In this document: positions 16,469-25,068 of the stretch, one piece after another
Layout: each line of letters starts with the position of its first letter
Position numbering within the stretch: position 1 is the first letter of the stretch
Source: Pseudomonas sp. P7548
GTDB taxonomy: Bacteria; Pseudomonadota; Gammaproteobacteria; Pseudomonadales; Pseudomonadaceae
Direction of reading: 5' to 3'
Length of the DNA: 64,000 nucleotides
Assembly: GCF_013386585.1 (NCBI RefSeq)
Contig: NZ_JACARO010000047.1
Coordinates: 1-64,000, forward strand
Program-made: the position numbers and the translations under genes
Notes under the pieces: generated by a model
Databases searched by the model: none
What the model saw: the letters and a program-made list of their open reading frames with translations, nothing else
Told to the model about the DNA's origin: nothing

Positions 16469-17626
16469 TTAGTTGGCAGGTTGGTTGGGCTTGTAGTCCT
16501 TGAGCAACAGGTAAGTGCTCCACCCCCACCAATCATTGGTCCAGTGCTTGTCGTTCAGGTCATTCACGTCCTTGCGGCGCAGCACCTTGTCACCCTCCAT
16601 CTTGAACAGCGGCGAGAAGTTGTTCGCCGGGTTCTGCGCGGCATTCAAGTCCGGCACATACAGCGGCGCCTTGAAGTTGGCCGGGGAGGGCGCAACACCG
16701 CTGATGAACGTGTCGAAGATCTCATCGGCCGACGCCTGCACCGCACGTTTGACCTGCACGCGGTTGTCCGCATCAATCGCGTCGAAGTAGCGCTTGTCGC
16801 CGTAGGCACGCCACTGATCGCCCATGGCGTTACGCACTTTGAGCCCGAACTTGCTGTCTTCGTCGTGCATGAAGCGGCTGATCAGCGAACCCAGCTCACC
16901 CGGTGTCACCACCGCCGCCAGTTGTTTGCGCGGCACCCGCAGATGGCCGGCAGAAAACAGGTCGGTCAGGAAGTGATCCGCAAAACTGTTCATGGCATAC
17001 GCCAGTTCCAGTGCCTGGTCGGTGCCGGTCTGATGGGCGACCACTGCCTGTTGCAATGCGGCGGTATGGCCGGCCAGGTACGCGGACAGCGCCCACTCAC
17101 CAAAGTGGTCGGCGTTATCCGCCGCCAGCTTCAAGTAGCGCCCCAGCGGGATAAGCGCAGACACCGCGCTGCCACCTCCGGTGATGCGGTTCCATTCCTC
17201 AGACAACGTATCTCCCAGGGCGTCATAGGCTTCATGGGCCTGCTTGCCGTCCTTGATCGCCTGGTTGACCGCGTTGATCTCCTTTTGCATGACCGCGAGA
17301 ATCTTGCGCGCTTCTTCTCGCGAAGCGGGAAGCACGGCCAACGTGTTGAACGCGGCGGTAAAGCGTTGCACGCGATCAGCCGGGGAGGCGCCGTCGCTGA
17401 TGGGTTGGCCAGGAATGCCGTAGAAGTCACCACCCAGGGCAATCACTTGGCCGTAGGTGAGTGCCAGCCCGTTGGGCAGGTGCAATTCGACTTGGCGCGC
17501 CGGGATGGCCGGTGCGTCCTTGACGAAGCGCAGCAGCGTGTCGTCGCCGATGGCGGTGTGCTCGCCGCCTTCGAAGCGCAGGGTTGGCGGTTTTTTTTCG
17601 GGTGCTGCGAGTTCAAGATCTGACAT
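16469..17626 (-). CDS. probable zinc-dependent phospholipase C (PlcC/CegC1-like family)
   Basis: 385 residues, no signal peptide or membrane helix. The central part carries a string of potential zinc ligands spaced as in zinc-dependent phospholipase C / P1 nuclease folds: DNADHFGEW (about 170-178), AYLAGHTAALQQA (about 182-194), and NSFADHFLTDLFSAGHLRVP (about 212-231), followed by FMHDEDSKFGLKV. This combination recalls the P. fluorescens phosphatidylcholine-hydrolysing enzyme and the Legionella PlcC/CegC1 effectors. Assignment rests on remembered motif pattern. An AAGGAG precedes the ATG at 17626. It sits on the minus strand inside the galactarate region without an obvious link to it. Confidence 0.6.
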   Translation of the reverse strand: MSDLELAAPEKKPPTLRFEGGEHTAIGDDTLLRFVKDAPAIPARQVELHLPNGLALTYGQVIALGGDFYGIPGQPISDGASPADRVQRFTAAFNTLAVLPASREEARKILAVMQKEINAVNQAIKDGKQAHEAYDALGDTLSEEWNRITGGGSAVSALIPLGRYLKLAADNADHFGEWALSAYLAGHTAALQQAVVAHQTGTDQALELAYAMNSFADHFLTDLFSAGHLRVPRKQLAAVVTPGELGSLISRFMHDEDSKFGLKVRNAMGDQWRAYGDKRYFDAIDADNRVQVKRAVQASADEIFDTFISGVAPSPANFKAPLYVPDLNAAQNPANNFSPLFKMEGDKVLRRKDVNDLNDKHWTNDWWGWSTYLLLKDYKPNQPAN

Positions 17627-17782
17627 GTTAGCTCCTTGCTATGTCGTAGGAATCTTCCGCAAAAACTGTATGTATATACAGTTAATTCGAGCATAGAGTA
17701 AAAAATTCCTACGTCAAGAAGCCCTGCCTCAACACCTCGAAGAATGAAGGTCGATGAATTGCAGTTGACGAATCTTTTTATA

Positions 17783-17808
17783 GTTGTACGATGACGTACG
17801 ACATCAAC
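17783..17808. promoter_or_regulatory. putative GntR operator at the kdgD promoter
   Basis: GTTGTACGAT (17783-17792) is the inverted copy of the ten bases found upstream of the GntR gene, followed at once by a second partial copy, GACGTACGACATCAAC. The whole element has GTTG/CAAC ends. A weak promoter, TTGACG (17765-17770) with TACGAT (17787-17792), would overlap it, so binding there would repress. Confidence 0.4.
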
Positions 17809-17859
17809 AAACCAACAACAACCTTTCGACAGAAAGTCTTCGCCCAGGGTGTTCGAATA

Positions 17860-18771
17860 ATGAATCCACAAGAACTGAAGTCCATCCTCTCCCACGGTCT
17901 GCTGTCTTTCCCGGTGACCGATTTCAACGCCCAGGGTGACTTCCACCAGGCGGGCTACATCAAGCGCCTGGAATGGCTGGCCCCTTACGGCGCCACCGCC
18001 TTGTTCGCGGCTGGTGGCACCGGTGAGTTTTTCTCCCTCGCCGCCAGCGAATATTCCCAAGTGGTGAAAACCGCGGTTGATACCTGTGCCACCAGCGTGC
18101 CGATCCTGGCCGGTGTCGGCGGTTCGACCCGCCAGGCCATTGAGTACGCTCAGGAAGCCGAGCGCCTGGGTGCCAAAGGCCTGTTGCTGCTGCCGCACTA
18201 CCTCACCGAAGCCAGCCAGGACGGCGTTGCCGCCCACGTTGAAGCCGTGTGCAAGTCGGTAAAAATCGGCGTGGTGGTGTACAACCGCAACGTCTGCCGC
18301 CTGACCGCGCCGCTGCTGGAACGCCTGGCCGAGCGCTGCCCGAACCTGATCGGCTACAAGGATGGCCTGGGTGACATCGAGTTGATGGTGTCGATCCGCC
18401 GTCGTCTGGGCGATCGTTTCAGCTACCTCGGCGGCCTGCCGACTGCAGAGGTTTACGCCGCTGCCTACAAGGCCCTGGGCGTGCCGGTGTACTCCTCGGC
18501 GGTGTTCAACTTCATCCCGAAAACCGCGATGGACTTCTACCACGCGATCGCCCAGGACGATCACGCCACCGTTGCCAAGATCATCGACAACTTCTTCCTG
18601 CCTTACCTGGACATCCGTAACCGCAAGGCCGGCTACGCCGTGAGCATCGTCAAGGCTGGCGCGAAGATCGCCGGCTACGACGCAGGCCCGGTGCGCACTC
18701 CGCTGACCGACCTGTTGCCGGAAGAATACGAAGCCCTGGCCGCGCTGATCGACAAGCAAGGTCCGCAGTAA
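17860..18771 (+). CDS. kdgD: 5-dehydro-4-deoxyglucarate dehydratase
   Basis: 303 residues, the standard length of this decarboxylating dehydratase of the DapA/NAL superfamily, which converts 5-keto-4-deoxyglucarate to 2-oxoglutarate semialdehyde and CO2. Seen: GTGEFFSLAASEY (about 50-62), the Tyr of VVVYNRNVCRLT (about 138-149) and the Schiff-base Lys in LIGYKDGLGD (about residue 167). The frame extends to 17791, but conserved sequence starts MNPQELKSILSHG, so the ATG at 17860 is preferred. First gene of the galactarate operon. Confidence 0.95.
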   Translation: MNPQELKSILSHGLLSFPVTDFNAQGDFHQAGYIKRLEWLAPYGATALFAAGGTGEFFSLAASEYSQVVKTAVDTCATSVPILAGVGGSTRQAIEYAQEAERLGAKGLLLLPHYLTEASQDGVAAHVEAVCKSVKIGVVVYNRNVCRLTAPLLERLAERCPNLIGYKDGLGDIELMVSIRRRLGDRFSYLGGLPTAEVYAAAYKALGVPVYSSAVFNFIPKTAMDFYHAIAQDDHATVAKIIDNFFLPYLDIRNRKAGYAVSIVKAGAKIAGYDAGPVRTPLTDLLPEEYEALAALIDKQGPQ

Positions 18772-18780
18772 CTCATCAAC

Positions 18781-18808
18781 AAGGCCGCTGAGAGATCAGC
18801 GGCCTTTT
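18781..18808 (+). terminator. hairpin between kdgD and the semialdehyde dehydrogenase gene
   Basis: An 11-bp perfect stem (AAGGCCGCTGA / TCAGCGGCCTT) ends in four T residues and stops 17 bases before the next start. It may be a partial terminator that lowers downstream expression, or an RNA-stabilising stem. Confidence 0.6.
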
Positions 18809-18825
18809 GCGTCAGGAGAAGATTT

Positions 18826-20271
18826 GTGTCCCAAGCCAAACGTTTTGATAACTACATCAACGGCGAGTGGGTGGCCGGTGCCGACTACTGCGTCAACATC
18901 AACCCGTCGGAGCTTTCCGATGCGATTGGTGAATATGCCAAGGCGGATGTAGCCCAGGTTAATGCTGCCATTGATGCGGCACGCGCTGCCTTCCCAGCCT
19001 GGTCGACTTCCGGCATCCAGGCGCGCCATGACGCCCTGGACAAAGTCGGCAGCGAAATCCTTGCCCGCCGCGAAGAGCTTGGCACCTTGCTGGCCCGGGA
19101 AGAGGGCAAGACCCTGCCCGAAGCCATTGGTGAAGTGACCCGTGCTGGCAACATCTTCAAATTCTTCGCCGGTGAATGCCTGCGTTTGTCCGGCGATTAC
19201 GTGCCGTCGGTGCGCCCGGGCGTCAATGTTGAAGTCACCCGCGAAGCCTTGGGCGTGGTCGGTCTGATCACCCCGTGGAACTTCCCGATCGCCATTCCCG
19301 CGTGGAAAATCGCCCCGGCCCTGGCCTACGGCAACTGCGTGGTGATCAAACCGGCCGAACTGGTGCCGGGTTGTGCCTGGGCCCTGGCGGAGATCATCTC
19401 CCGCGCCGGCTTCCCGGCCGGTGTGTTCAACCTGGTGATGGGCAGCGGCCGCGTGGTTGGCGATGTGCTGGTCAACAGCCCGAAAGTCGACGGCATCAGC
19501 TTTACCGGTTCCGTGGGTGTGGGCCGCCAGATCGCCGTCAGCTGCGTGTCGCGCCAGGCCAAAGTGCAGTTGGAAATGGGTGGCAAGAACCCGCAGATCA
19601 TCCTCGACGACGCCGACCTCAAGCAGGCCGTCGAGTTGTCGGTACAGAGCGCGTTCTACTCCACCGGCCAGCGTTGCACCGCCTCCAGCCGCCTGATCGT
19701 GACGGCGGGCATCCATGACCAGTTCGTCGCGGCCATGGCCGAGCGCATGAAGTCGATCAAAGTCGGCCACGCGCTCAAAAGCGGCACCGACATCGGCCCG
19801 GTGGTCTCCCAGGCGCAGTTGGACCAGGACCTGAAGTACATCGACATCGGCCAAAGCGAAGGCGCGCGGCTGGTCAGCGGTGGTGGACTGGTGACCTGCG
19901 ATACCGAAGGCTACTTCCTGGCGCCAACACTGTTTGCCGACAGCGAAGCGGCCATGCGCATCAGCCGTGAAGAGATCTTCGGCCCGGTGGCCAACGTGGT
20001 GCGCGTGGCGGACTACGAGGCGGCGCTGGCCATGGCCAATGACACCGAATTCGGTTTGTCGGCGGGCATCGCCACTACTTCGCTGAAGTACGCCAACCAC
20101 TTCAAACACCACTCCCAGGCCGGGATGGTGATGGTCAACCTGCCGACCGCCGGCGTGGACTACCACGTTCCGTTCGGTGGCCGTAAGGGCTCATCCTATG
20201 GTTCGCGTGAGCAAGGTCGCTATGCGCAAGAGTTCTACACCGTGGTGAAGACCAGCTACATCGGTTCGTAA
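18826..20271 (+). CDS. 2,5-dioxovalerate (alpha-ketoglutarate semialdehyde) dehydrogenase
   Basis: 481-residue NAD(P)+-dependent aldehyde dehydrogenase. Catalytic Cys is in STGQRCTASSRL (about residue 284) and the general base Glu in LEMGGKNP (about 250); cofactor region GLITPWNFPIAIPAWKIAPA (about 146-165). Its place after kdgD and before the sugar-acid carrier and garD indicates oxidation of 2-oxoglutarate semialdehyde to 2-oxoglutarate, the last step of galactarate/glucarate breakdown. Start codon is GTG at 18826, supported by AGGAG seven bases upstream; no ATG is available nearby. Confidence 0.92.
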   Translation: MSQAKRFDNYINGEWVAGADYCVNINPSELSDAIGEYAKADVAQVNAAIDAARAAFPAWSTSGIQARHDALDKVGSEILARREELGTLLAREEGKTLPEAIGEVTRAGNIFKFFAGECLRLSGDYVPSVRPGVNVEVTREALGVVGLITPWNFPIAIPAWKIAPALAYGNCVVIKPAELVPGCAWALAEIISRAGFPAGVFNLVMGSGRVVGDVLVNSPKVDGISFTGSVGVGRQIAVSCVSRQAKVQLEMGGKNPQIILDDADLKQAVELSVQSAFYSTGQRCTASSRLIVTAGIHDQFVAAMAERMKSIKVGHALKSGTDIGPVVSQAQLDQDLKYIDIGQSEGARLVSGGGLVTCDTEGYFLAPTLFADSEAAMRISREEIFGPVANVVRVADYEAALAMANDTEFGLSAGIATTSLKYANHFKHHSQAGMVMVNLPTAGVDYHVPFGGRKGSSYGSREQGRYAQEFYTVVKTSYIGS

Positions 20272-20298
20272 TACGCAGTACCTGTCGGCACCGGTTCC

Positions 20299-20401
20299 TG
20301 TGGGAGCTGGTCTGTGTGGGAGCTGGCTTGCCTGCGATAGCATCACCGCGGTGTAACGGATGCACCGCGGTGCCTCCATCGCAGGCAAGCCAGCTCCCAC
20401 A
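20299..20401. repeat. REP doublet with duplicated left arm, GAGCTGGCTTGCCTGCGA type
   Basis: A full doublet (left arm near 20315, right arm ending 20401) is preceded by a truncated extra copy TGTGGGAGCTGG at 20299-20310. The loop contains a perfect CACCGCGGTG palindrome and its echo GCACCGCGGTGC. Confidence 0.88.
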
Positions 20402-20472
20402 TAAAGCAGTCTTCACCGGCAAAAAACACAACGATTACCCGCAAAAAAAATAATTAGTGGGAGTACTTCTTC

Positions 20473-21837
20473 ATGCAAGCGACCAAGCCGACCCACGTCC
20501 GCTATTTGATCCTGCTCATGCTGTTCCTGGTGACCACGATCAACTACGCCGACCGGGCCACCATCGCCATCGCCGGCTCCAGCCTGCAAAAAGACCTCGG
20601 CATCGACGCGGTCACCCTCGGTTATATCTTCTCTGCATTCGGTTGGGCCTACGTGGCCGGGCAAATCCCCGGTGGCTGGCTGCTGGACCGTTTCGGCTCG
20701 AAAAAAATCTATGCCCTGAGCATCTTCACCTGGTCGCTGTTCACCGTGCTGCAAGGCTATGTGGGCGAGTTCGGGGTCTCCACTGCGATCGTCGCGCTGT
20801 TCATGCTGCGCTTTCTGGTGGGTCTGGCCGAGGCGCCTTCCTTCCCGGGAAATGCCCGTATCGTCGCGGCGTGGTTTCCCACGGCTGAGCGCGGCACCGC
20901 GTCGGCGATCTTCAACTCGGCGCAGTACTTCGCCACCGTGTTGTTCGCCCCGTTGATGGGCTGGATCGTCTACACCTTCGGCTGGCAGCACGTGTTTATC
21001 GTGATGGGCGGCATCGGCATCCTGTTCTCGCTGATCTGGCTGAAGCTGATCCACGGCCCGCGCCAGCACCCGATGATCAACGAAGCGGAGTTCAACCACA
21101 TCGCCGCCAATGGCGCGATGGTTGATATGGACCAAGACAAGGGCAAGGGTAAGAAAACCGACGGCCCGAAGTGGGATTACATCCGCCAGTTGCTGACCAA
21201 CCGCATGATGCTCGGTGTCTATTTGGGCCAGTACTGCATCAACGGCATCACCTATTTCTTCCTGACCTGGTTCCCGGTGTACCTGGTGCAAGAGCGCGGC
21301 ATGACCATTCTCAAGGCCGGTTTCATTGCCTCGTTGCCGGCGATCTGCGGCTTTATCGGCGGCGTGCTCGGCGGGGTGATTTCCGACTACCTGCTGCGCA
21401 AGGGGCATTCCCTGACCTTCGCCCGCAAAGCGCCGATCATCGGTGGCCTGTTGATTTCCAGCAGCATCGTGGCGTGCAACTACGTGGATATCGAGTGGAT
21501 GGTGGTGGGCTTCATGGCTCTGGCCTTCTTCGGCAAAGGCGTTGGCGCACTGGGTTGGGCGGTGGTGTCTGACACGTCGCCAAAACAAATCGCCGGGCTC
21601 AGTGGTGGCCTGTTCAACATGTTTGGCAACCTGGCGTCCATCAGTACACCTATCGTGATCGGCTACATCATCAGCACCACCGGCTCCTTCAAGTGGGCCT
21701 TGGTGTTTGTGGGCGCCAACGCGTTGTTGGCGGTGTTCAGCTACCTGGTGATTGTCGGCCCGATCAAGCGCGTGGTGCTCAAGGAGCCGCCAGCCAAGGG
21801 CCCTCAGTTGACTAACCTTACCGAAGCGCATTCCTGA
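20473..21837 (+). CDS. MFS galactarate/glucarate transporter (GudP-like, anion:cation symporter family)
   Basis: 454 residues with about 12 hydrophobic helices and a charged central loop (KGKGKKTDGPKWDYIR, about 223-238). The first helix with TTINYADRATIAIAGSSLQKDLG and the loop motif WLLDRFGSKK (about 75-84) match the ACS family of sugar-acid and phthalate symporters. Position between the semialdehyde dehydrogenase and garD assigns it to uptake of galactarate, glucarate or both. GGGAG nine bases before the ATG; 11 bases separate it from garD. Confidence 0.9.
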   Translation: MQATKPTHVRYLILLMLFLVTTINYADRATIAIAGSSLQKDLGIDAVTLGYIFSAFGWAYVAGQIPGGWLLDRFGSKKIYALSIFTWSLFTVLQGYVGEFGVSTAIVALFMLRFLVGLAEAPSFPGNARIVAAWFPTAERGTASAIFNSAQYFATVLFAPLMGWIVYTFGWQHVFIVMGGIGILFSLIWLKLIHGPRQHPMINEAEFNHIAANGAMVDMDQDKGKGKKTDGPKWDYIRQLLTNRMMLGVYLGQYCINGITYFFLTWFPVYLVQERGMTILKAGFIASLPAICGFIGGVLGGVISDYLLRKGHSLTFARKAPIIGGLLISSSIVACNYVDIEWMVVGFMALAFFGKGVGALGWAVVSDTSPKQIAGLSGGLFNMFGNLASISTPIVIGYIISTTGSFKWALVFVGANALLAVFSYLVIVGPIKRVVLKEPPAKGPQLTNLTEAHS

Positions 21838-21848
21838 GGGGCGATGTC

Positions 21849-23402
21849 ATGCAGTTGATTGAACACGCCGATTCGCCGCGCTCGATTCGCTTACACCCGC
21901 GCGACAACGTGGTGATTGTGGTGAACGACCAGGGCGTACCGGCCGGCACCGAGTTCCCGGACGGTCTGGTCACCGTGGACTTCATCCCCCAGAGCCACAA
22001 GGTGACCCTGGAAGATATCCCCGAAGGCGGGCAGATCATTCGCTATGGCCAGACCATCGGCTACGCCCTGGCGCCGATCCCGCGTGGCAGTTGGGTGCAG
22101 GAAGACCAGTTGCGCATGCCCACCGCGCCACCGCTGGACAGCCTGCCGCTGTCCACCGAAGTGCCAGAAACCCAGGCGCCGCTGGAAGGGTTTACCTTCG
22201 AGGGTTACCGCAACGCCGACGGCACCGTGGGCACGCGCAACATCCTTGGCATTACCACCACGGTGCAGTGCGTCACGGGCGTGCTGGACCATGCGGTCAA
22301 GCGCATCAAGGACGAGTTGCTGCCCAAGTACCCGCATGTCGATGACGTGGTGGCGCTGACCCACAGCTACGGCTGCGGCGTGGCGATCACGGCGACGGAC
22401 GCCTACATCCCGATTCGCACCGTGCGTAACCTGGCGCGCAACCCGAACCTGGGCGGCGAAGCGCTGGTGATCAGCCTGGGCTGCGAGAAGCTGCAGGCCG
22501 GGCAGGTGATGCACGACAACGACAGTTCGGTGGACCTGAGCGAGCCGTGGTTGTATCGGTTGCAGGATTCCAGCCACGGTTTTACCGAAATGATCGAGCA
22601 GATCATGGCGCTGGCCGAAACCCGCCTGAAAAAGCTCGACCAGCGCCGCCGTGAAACCGTGCCGGCGTCGGAACTGATCCTCGGCATGCAGTGCGGTGGC
22701 AGCGATGCATTTTCCGGCATCACCGCCAACCCGGCGTTGGGCTATGCCTCGGACTTGCTGTTGCGGGCCGGGGCGACGGTGATGTTTTCCGAAGTCACGG
22801 AAGTACGTGATGCCATCTACTTGCTGACTTCACGTGCCGAGACCCAAGCAATCGCCGAGGAACTGGTCCGGGAAATGGACTGGTACGACCGCTACCTGGC
22901 CAAGGGCGAGGCGGACCGCAGTGCCAACACCACGCCGGGCAACAAGAAGGGCGGGTTGTCGAACATTGTCGAGAAGTCCCTGGGCTCCATCGTCAAGTCC
23001 GGCAGCAGTGCGATCAACGGCGTGCTTGGCCCCGGCGAGCGCTTCAAGGGCAAGGGGCTGATCTTTTGCGCAACGCCGGCCAGCGACTTTGTGTGTGGCA
23101 CCTTGCAACTGGCGGCCGGGATGAACCTGCACGTGTTCACCACCGGGCGCGGCACGCCTTATGGGCTGGCGATGGCGCCGGTGGTGAAGGTGTCGACACG
23201 CACGGAATTGGCGCAGCGCTGGCCGGACCTGATCGACATCGACGCGGGGCGAATCGCCACTGGACGGGCGAGCATTGAGGAGTTGGGCTGGGAGTTGTTC
23301 CACTTCTATTTGGATGTGGCCAGCGGCAAGAAGCAGACATGGGCGGAGCGCCACAAGCTGCACAACGACATCACCCTGTTCAATCCCGCCCCCATCACCT
23401 GA
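21849..23402 (+). CDS. garD: galactarate dehydratase
   Basis: 517 residues, the normal size of GarD. An N-terminal SAF domain (about 10-85, HPRDNVVIVVNDQGVPAGTE) is linked to the UxaA-type C-terminal domains beginning GFTFEGYRNADGTVGTRN (about 112-129), with HSYGCGVA (about 173), MQCGGSDAFSGITANPALG (about 278-296) and the FTTGRGTP motif (about 428). Fe-dependent dehydration of galactarate yields 5-keto-4-deoxyglucarate, the KdgD substrate. A glucarate dehydratase gene is not present in the window. Confidence 0.94.
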   Translation: MQLIEHADSPRSIRLHPRDNVVIVVNDQGVPAGTEFPDGLVTVDFIPQSHKVTLEDIPEGGQIIRYGQTIGYALAPIPRGSWVQEDQLRMPTAPPLDSLPLSTEVPETQAPLEGFTFEGYRNADGTVGTRNILGITTTVQCVTGVLDHAVKRIKDELLPKYPHVDDVVALTHSYGCGVAITATDAYIPIRTVRNLARNPNLGGEALVISLGCEKLQAGQVMHDNDSSVDLSEPWLYRLQDSSHGFTEMIEQIMALAETRLKKLDQRRRETVPASELILGMQCGGSDAFSGITANPALGYASDLLLRAGATVMFSEVTEVRDAIYLLTSRAETQAIAEELVREMDWYDRYLAKGEADRSANTTPGNKKGGLSNIVEKSLGSIVKSGSSAINGVLGPGERFKGKGLIFCATPASDFVCGTLQLAAGMNLHVFTTGRGTPYGLAMAPVVKVSTRTELAQRWPDLIDIDAGRIATGRASIEELGWELFHFYLDVASGKKQTWAERHKLHNDITLFNPAPIT

Positions 23403-23418
23403 CGGCTGGCACGGCCCC

Positions 23419-23507
23419 TGTGGGAGCTGGCTTGCCTGCGTTAGTGGAGTGTCAGTCACAGATCTATCGGCTGACACACCGCCATCGCAGGCAAGCCAGC
23501 TCCCACA
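23419..23507. repeat. REP doublet, GAGCTGGCTTGCCTGCGA arm type
   Basis: Inverted arms with a loop holding GTGTCAG...CTGACAC, just after garD. Confidence 0.9.
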
Positions 23508-23532
23508 TTTAAAGGTATTCACACATCAATAA

Positions 23533-23556
23533 TGTGGGAGCGGGCTTGCCCGCGAA
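23533..23556. repeat. single REP arm, GAGCGGGCTTGCCCGCGAA type
   Basis: A solitary arm of a different sub-type, 25 bases after the preceding doublet; no inverted partner nearby. Confidence 0.8.
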
Positions 23557-23633
23557 GGCGTCTTACCAGGCGCTACAGGTCAGCATGGCTTATCATTAGC
23601 CACCTAACGACGCTCACCAAGGTTCTCCCCGGC

Positions 23634-24575
23634 ATGCTGGCAATTTTCCTCACCACCCTGACCATCACCGCGCCGGTATTTGCCATGCTGTTCCTGGGCG
23701 TGCTCCTCAAGCGCGTCAACTGGATCAACGACAACTTCATCCACGTCGCGTCGTCCCTGGTGTTCAACGTCACCATGCCGGCGTTGCTGTTCCTGGGCAT
23801 CCTGCATGCCGACCTGCACTCGGCGCTCAAGCCGGGCCTGCTGATCTATTTTGCCGTCGCCACGCTGTTGAGCTTTGCCTTGGCTTGGGGCTGGGCGATC
23901 TTTCGCTGCCCCCGTGAAGACCGCGGCATTTATGCCCAGGGCGCATTTCGTGGCAACAACGGGGTGATCGGCCTGGCACTGGCGGCCAGCATGTACGGCG
24001 ACTACGGCATCTCCCTCGGCGCGATCCTCGCCGCGCTGGTGATTCTGTTCTACAACACCTTGTCGACCATCGTGCTGGCGGTGTACAGCCCGGTGATCAA
24101 GTCCGACCCGTGGAGCATCTGCAAAAGCGTGGTGGCCAACCCGTTGATCATCAGCGTGATTGCAGCCACGCCCTTTGCGGTGTTCCAGATCGGTTTGCCC
24201 GGTTGGCTGGAGTCGTCCGGTCAGTACCTGGCGGACATGACCTTGCCGCTGGCGCTGATCTGCATCGGTGGCACCTTGTCTCTGGCGGCGTTGCGCAAAA
24301 GCGGCAGCATGGCGCTGAGTGCCAGCCTGGTGAAGATGATCGGCTTGCCCGTGTTCGCAACGCTGGGCGCGTGGCTGTTGGGCTTTCGCGGGCCGGAGCT
24401 GGGGATTTTGTTCCTGTATTTCGGCGCACCCACTGCGGCGGCGAGTTTCGTGATGGCCCGGGCGGCGGAGGGCAATCATGAGCTGGCGGCGGCGATTATC
24501 GTGATCACCACCTTGATGGCAGCGGTGACCACCAATATCGGGATTTTTGTGTTGCAGGCGGGGGGGTGGATCTGA
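23634..24575 (+). CDS. AEC (auxin efflux carrier) family transporter
   Basis: 314 residues, about ten hydrophobic helices in two similar halves, with NVTMPALLFLGIL (about 40-52) and GAFRGNNGVIGLALAASMYGD (helix-break motif around 104-124; first residues GAFRGNNGVIGLALAA) and DMTLPLALICIGGTLSL in the second half. These carriers export or import small dicarboxylates or auxin-like acids; the substrate here is not readable. The frame opens at 23532, but that start lies in the REP arm, and the conserved N-terminus MLAIFLTTLTITAPVFAMLF begins at the ATG at 23634. Confidence 0.88.
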   Translation: MLAIFLTTLTITAPVFAMLFLGVLLKRVNWINDNFIHVASSLVFNVTMPALLFLGILHADLHSALKPGLLIYFAVATLLSFALAWGWAIFRCPREDRGIYAQGAFRGNNGVIGLALAASMYGDYGISLGAILAALVILFYNTLSTIVLAVYSPVIKSDPWSICKSVVANPLIISVIAATPFAVFQIGLPGWLESSGQYLADMTLPLALICIGGTLSLAALRKSGSMALSASLVKMIGLPVFATLGAWLLGFRGPELGILFLYFGAPTAAASFVMARAAEGNHELAAAIIVITTLMAAVTTNIGIFVLQAGGWI

Positions 24576-24600
24576 ATTTTCTGCCGTCCGTGAGGGCCAA

Positions 24601-24670
24601 TCGCCGGCAAGCCAGCTCCCACATTTTGATTTGTGAACACATTCAAAGGTGGGAGCCGGCTTGCCGGCGA
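24601..24670. repeat. REP doublet, AGCCGGCTTGCCGGCGA arm type
   Basis: Arms TCGCCGGCAAGCC(A/G)GCTCCC in inverted order around a short loop, between two convergent genes. The arm pair mixes CAGCTCCC and GAGCC forms, so the stem has one mismatch. Confidence 0.85.
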
Positions 24671-24684
24671 TAGCAATCCAACGG

Positions 24685-25068
24685 TTACTGCTTATCTGCC
24701 TGATACGCCTCGATCACTTCCTGCGCCGCCCGAAACGCATCAATCGCCGCCGGCACGCCGGCATACACCGCGCAATGCAGCAGCGCTTCACGAATCTCTT
24801 CTACGGTGCAGCCATTGTTCAGCGCCCCGCGCACATGGCCCTTGAGTTCCTGCGGACACTTGAGGGCGGTGAGGGCCGCCAGGGTGATCAGGCTGCGGGT
24901 CTTCAGCGGCAACCCTTCGCGGTTCCACACACTGCCCCAGGCATGTTCATTGACGAAGTCTTGCAGCGGCTGGGTGAATTCGGTGGCGTTGCCCAGGGCG
25001 CGGTCGACGAACACATCGCCCATGACCTGGCGACGCATCTCAACTCCGGGCTTTTTCTGATCGGTCAT
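24685..25068 (-). CDS. carboxymuconolactone decarboxylase family protein (PcaC-like)
   Basis: 127 residues, the size of 4-carboxymuconolactone decarboxylase. Characteristic pieces: HAWGSVWNREGLPLKTRSLI (about 42-61), ALKCPQELKGHVRGALNNG (about 68-86), EEIREALLHCAVYAGVPAA (about 90-108). It lacks the CxxC pair of the AhpD peroxidase branch, favouring a PcaC-like role, but other protocatechuate genes are absent here, so the symbol is withheld. Its start overlaps the end of the antiporter gene by four bases, implying cotranscription. Confidence 0.85.
   Translation of the reverse strand: MTDQKKPGVEMRRQVMGDVFVDRALGNATEFTQPLQDFVNEHAWGSVWNREGLPLKTRSLITLAALTALKCPQELKGHVRGALNNGCTVEEIREALLHCAVYAGVPAAIDAFRAAQEVIEAYQADKQ

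Noticed and set aside
20341..20401. Transposon end
   Set aside because: Arms match the REP sub-type elsewhere and no transposase is nearby.
23532..23633. Upstream start for the AEC carrier
   Set aside because: It starts within a REP arm and codes no family-like sequence.
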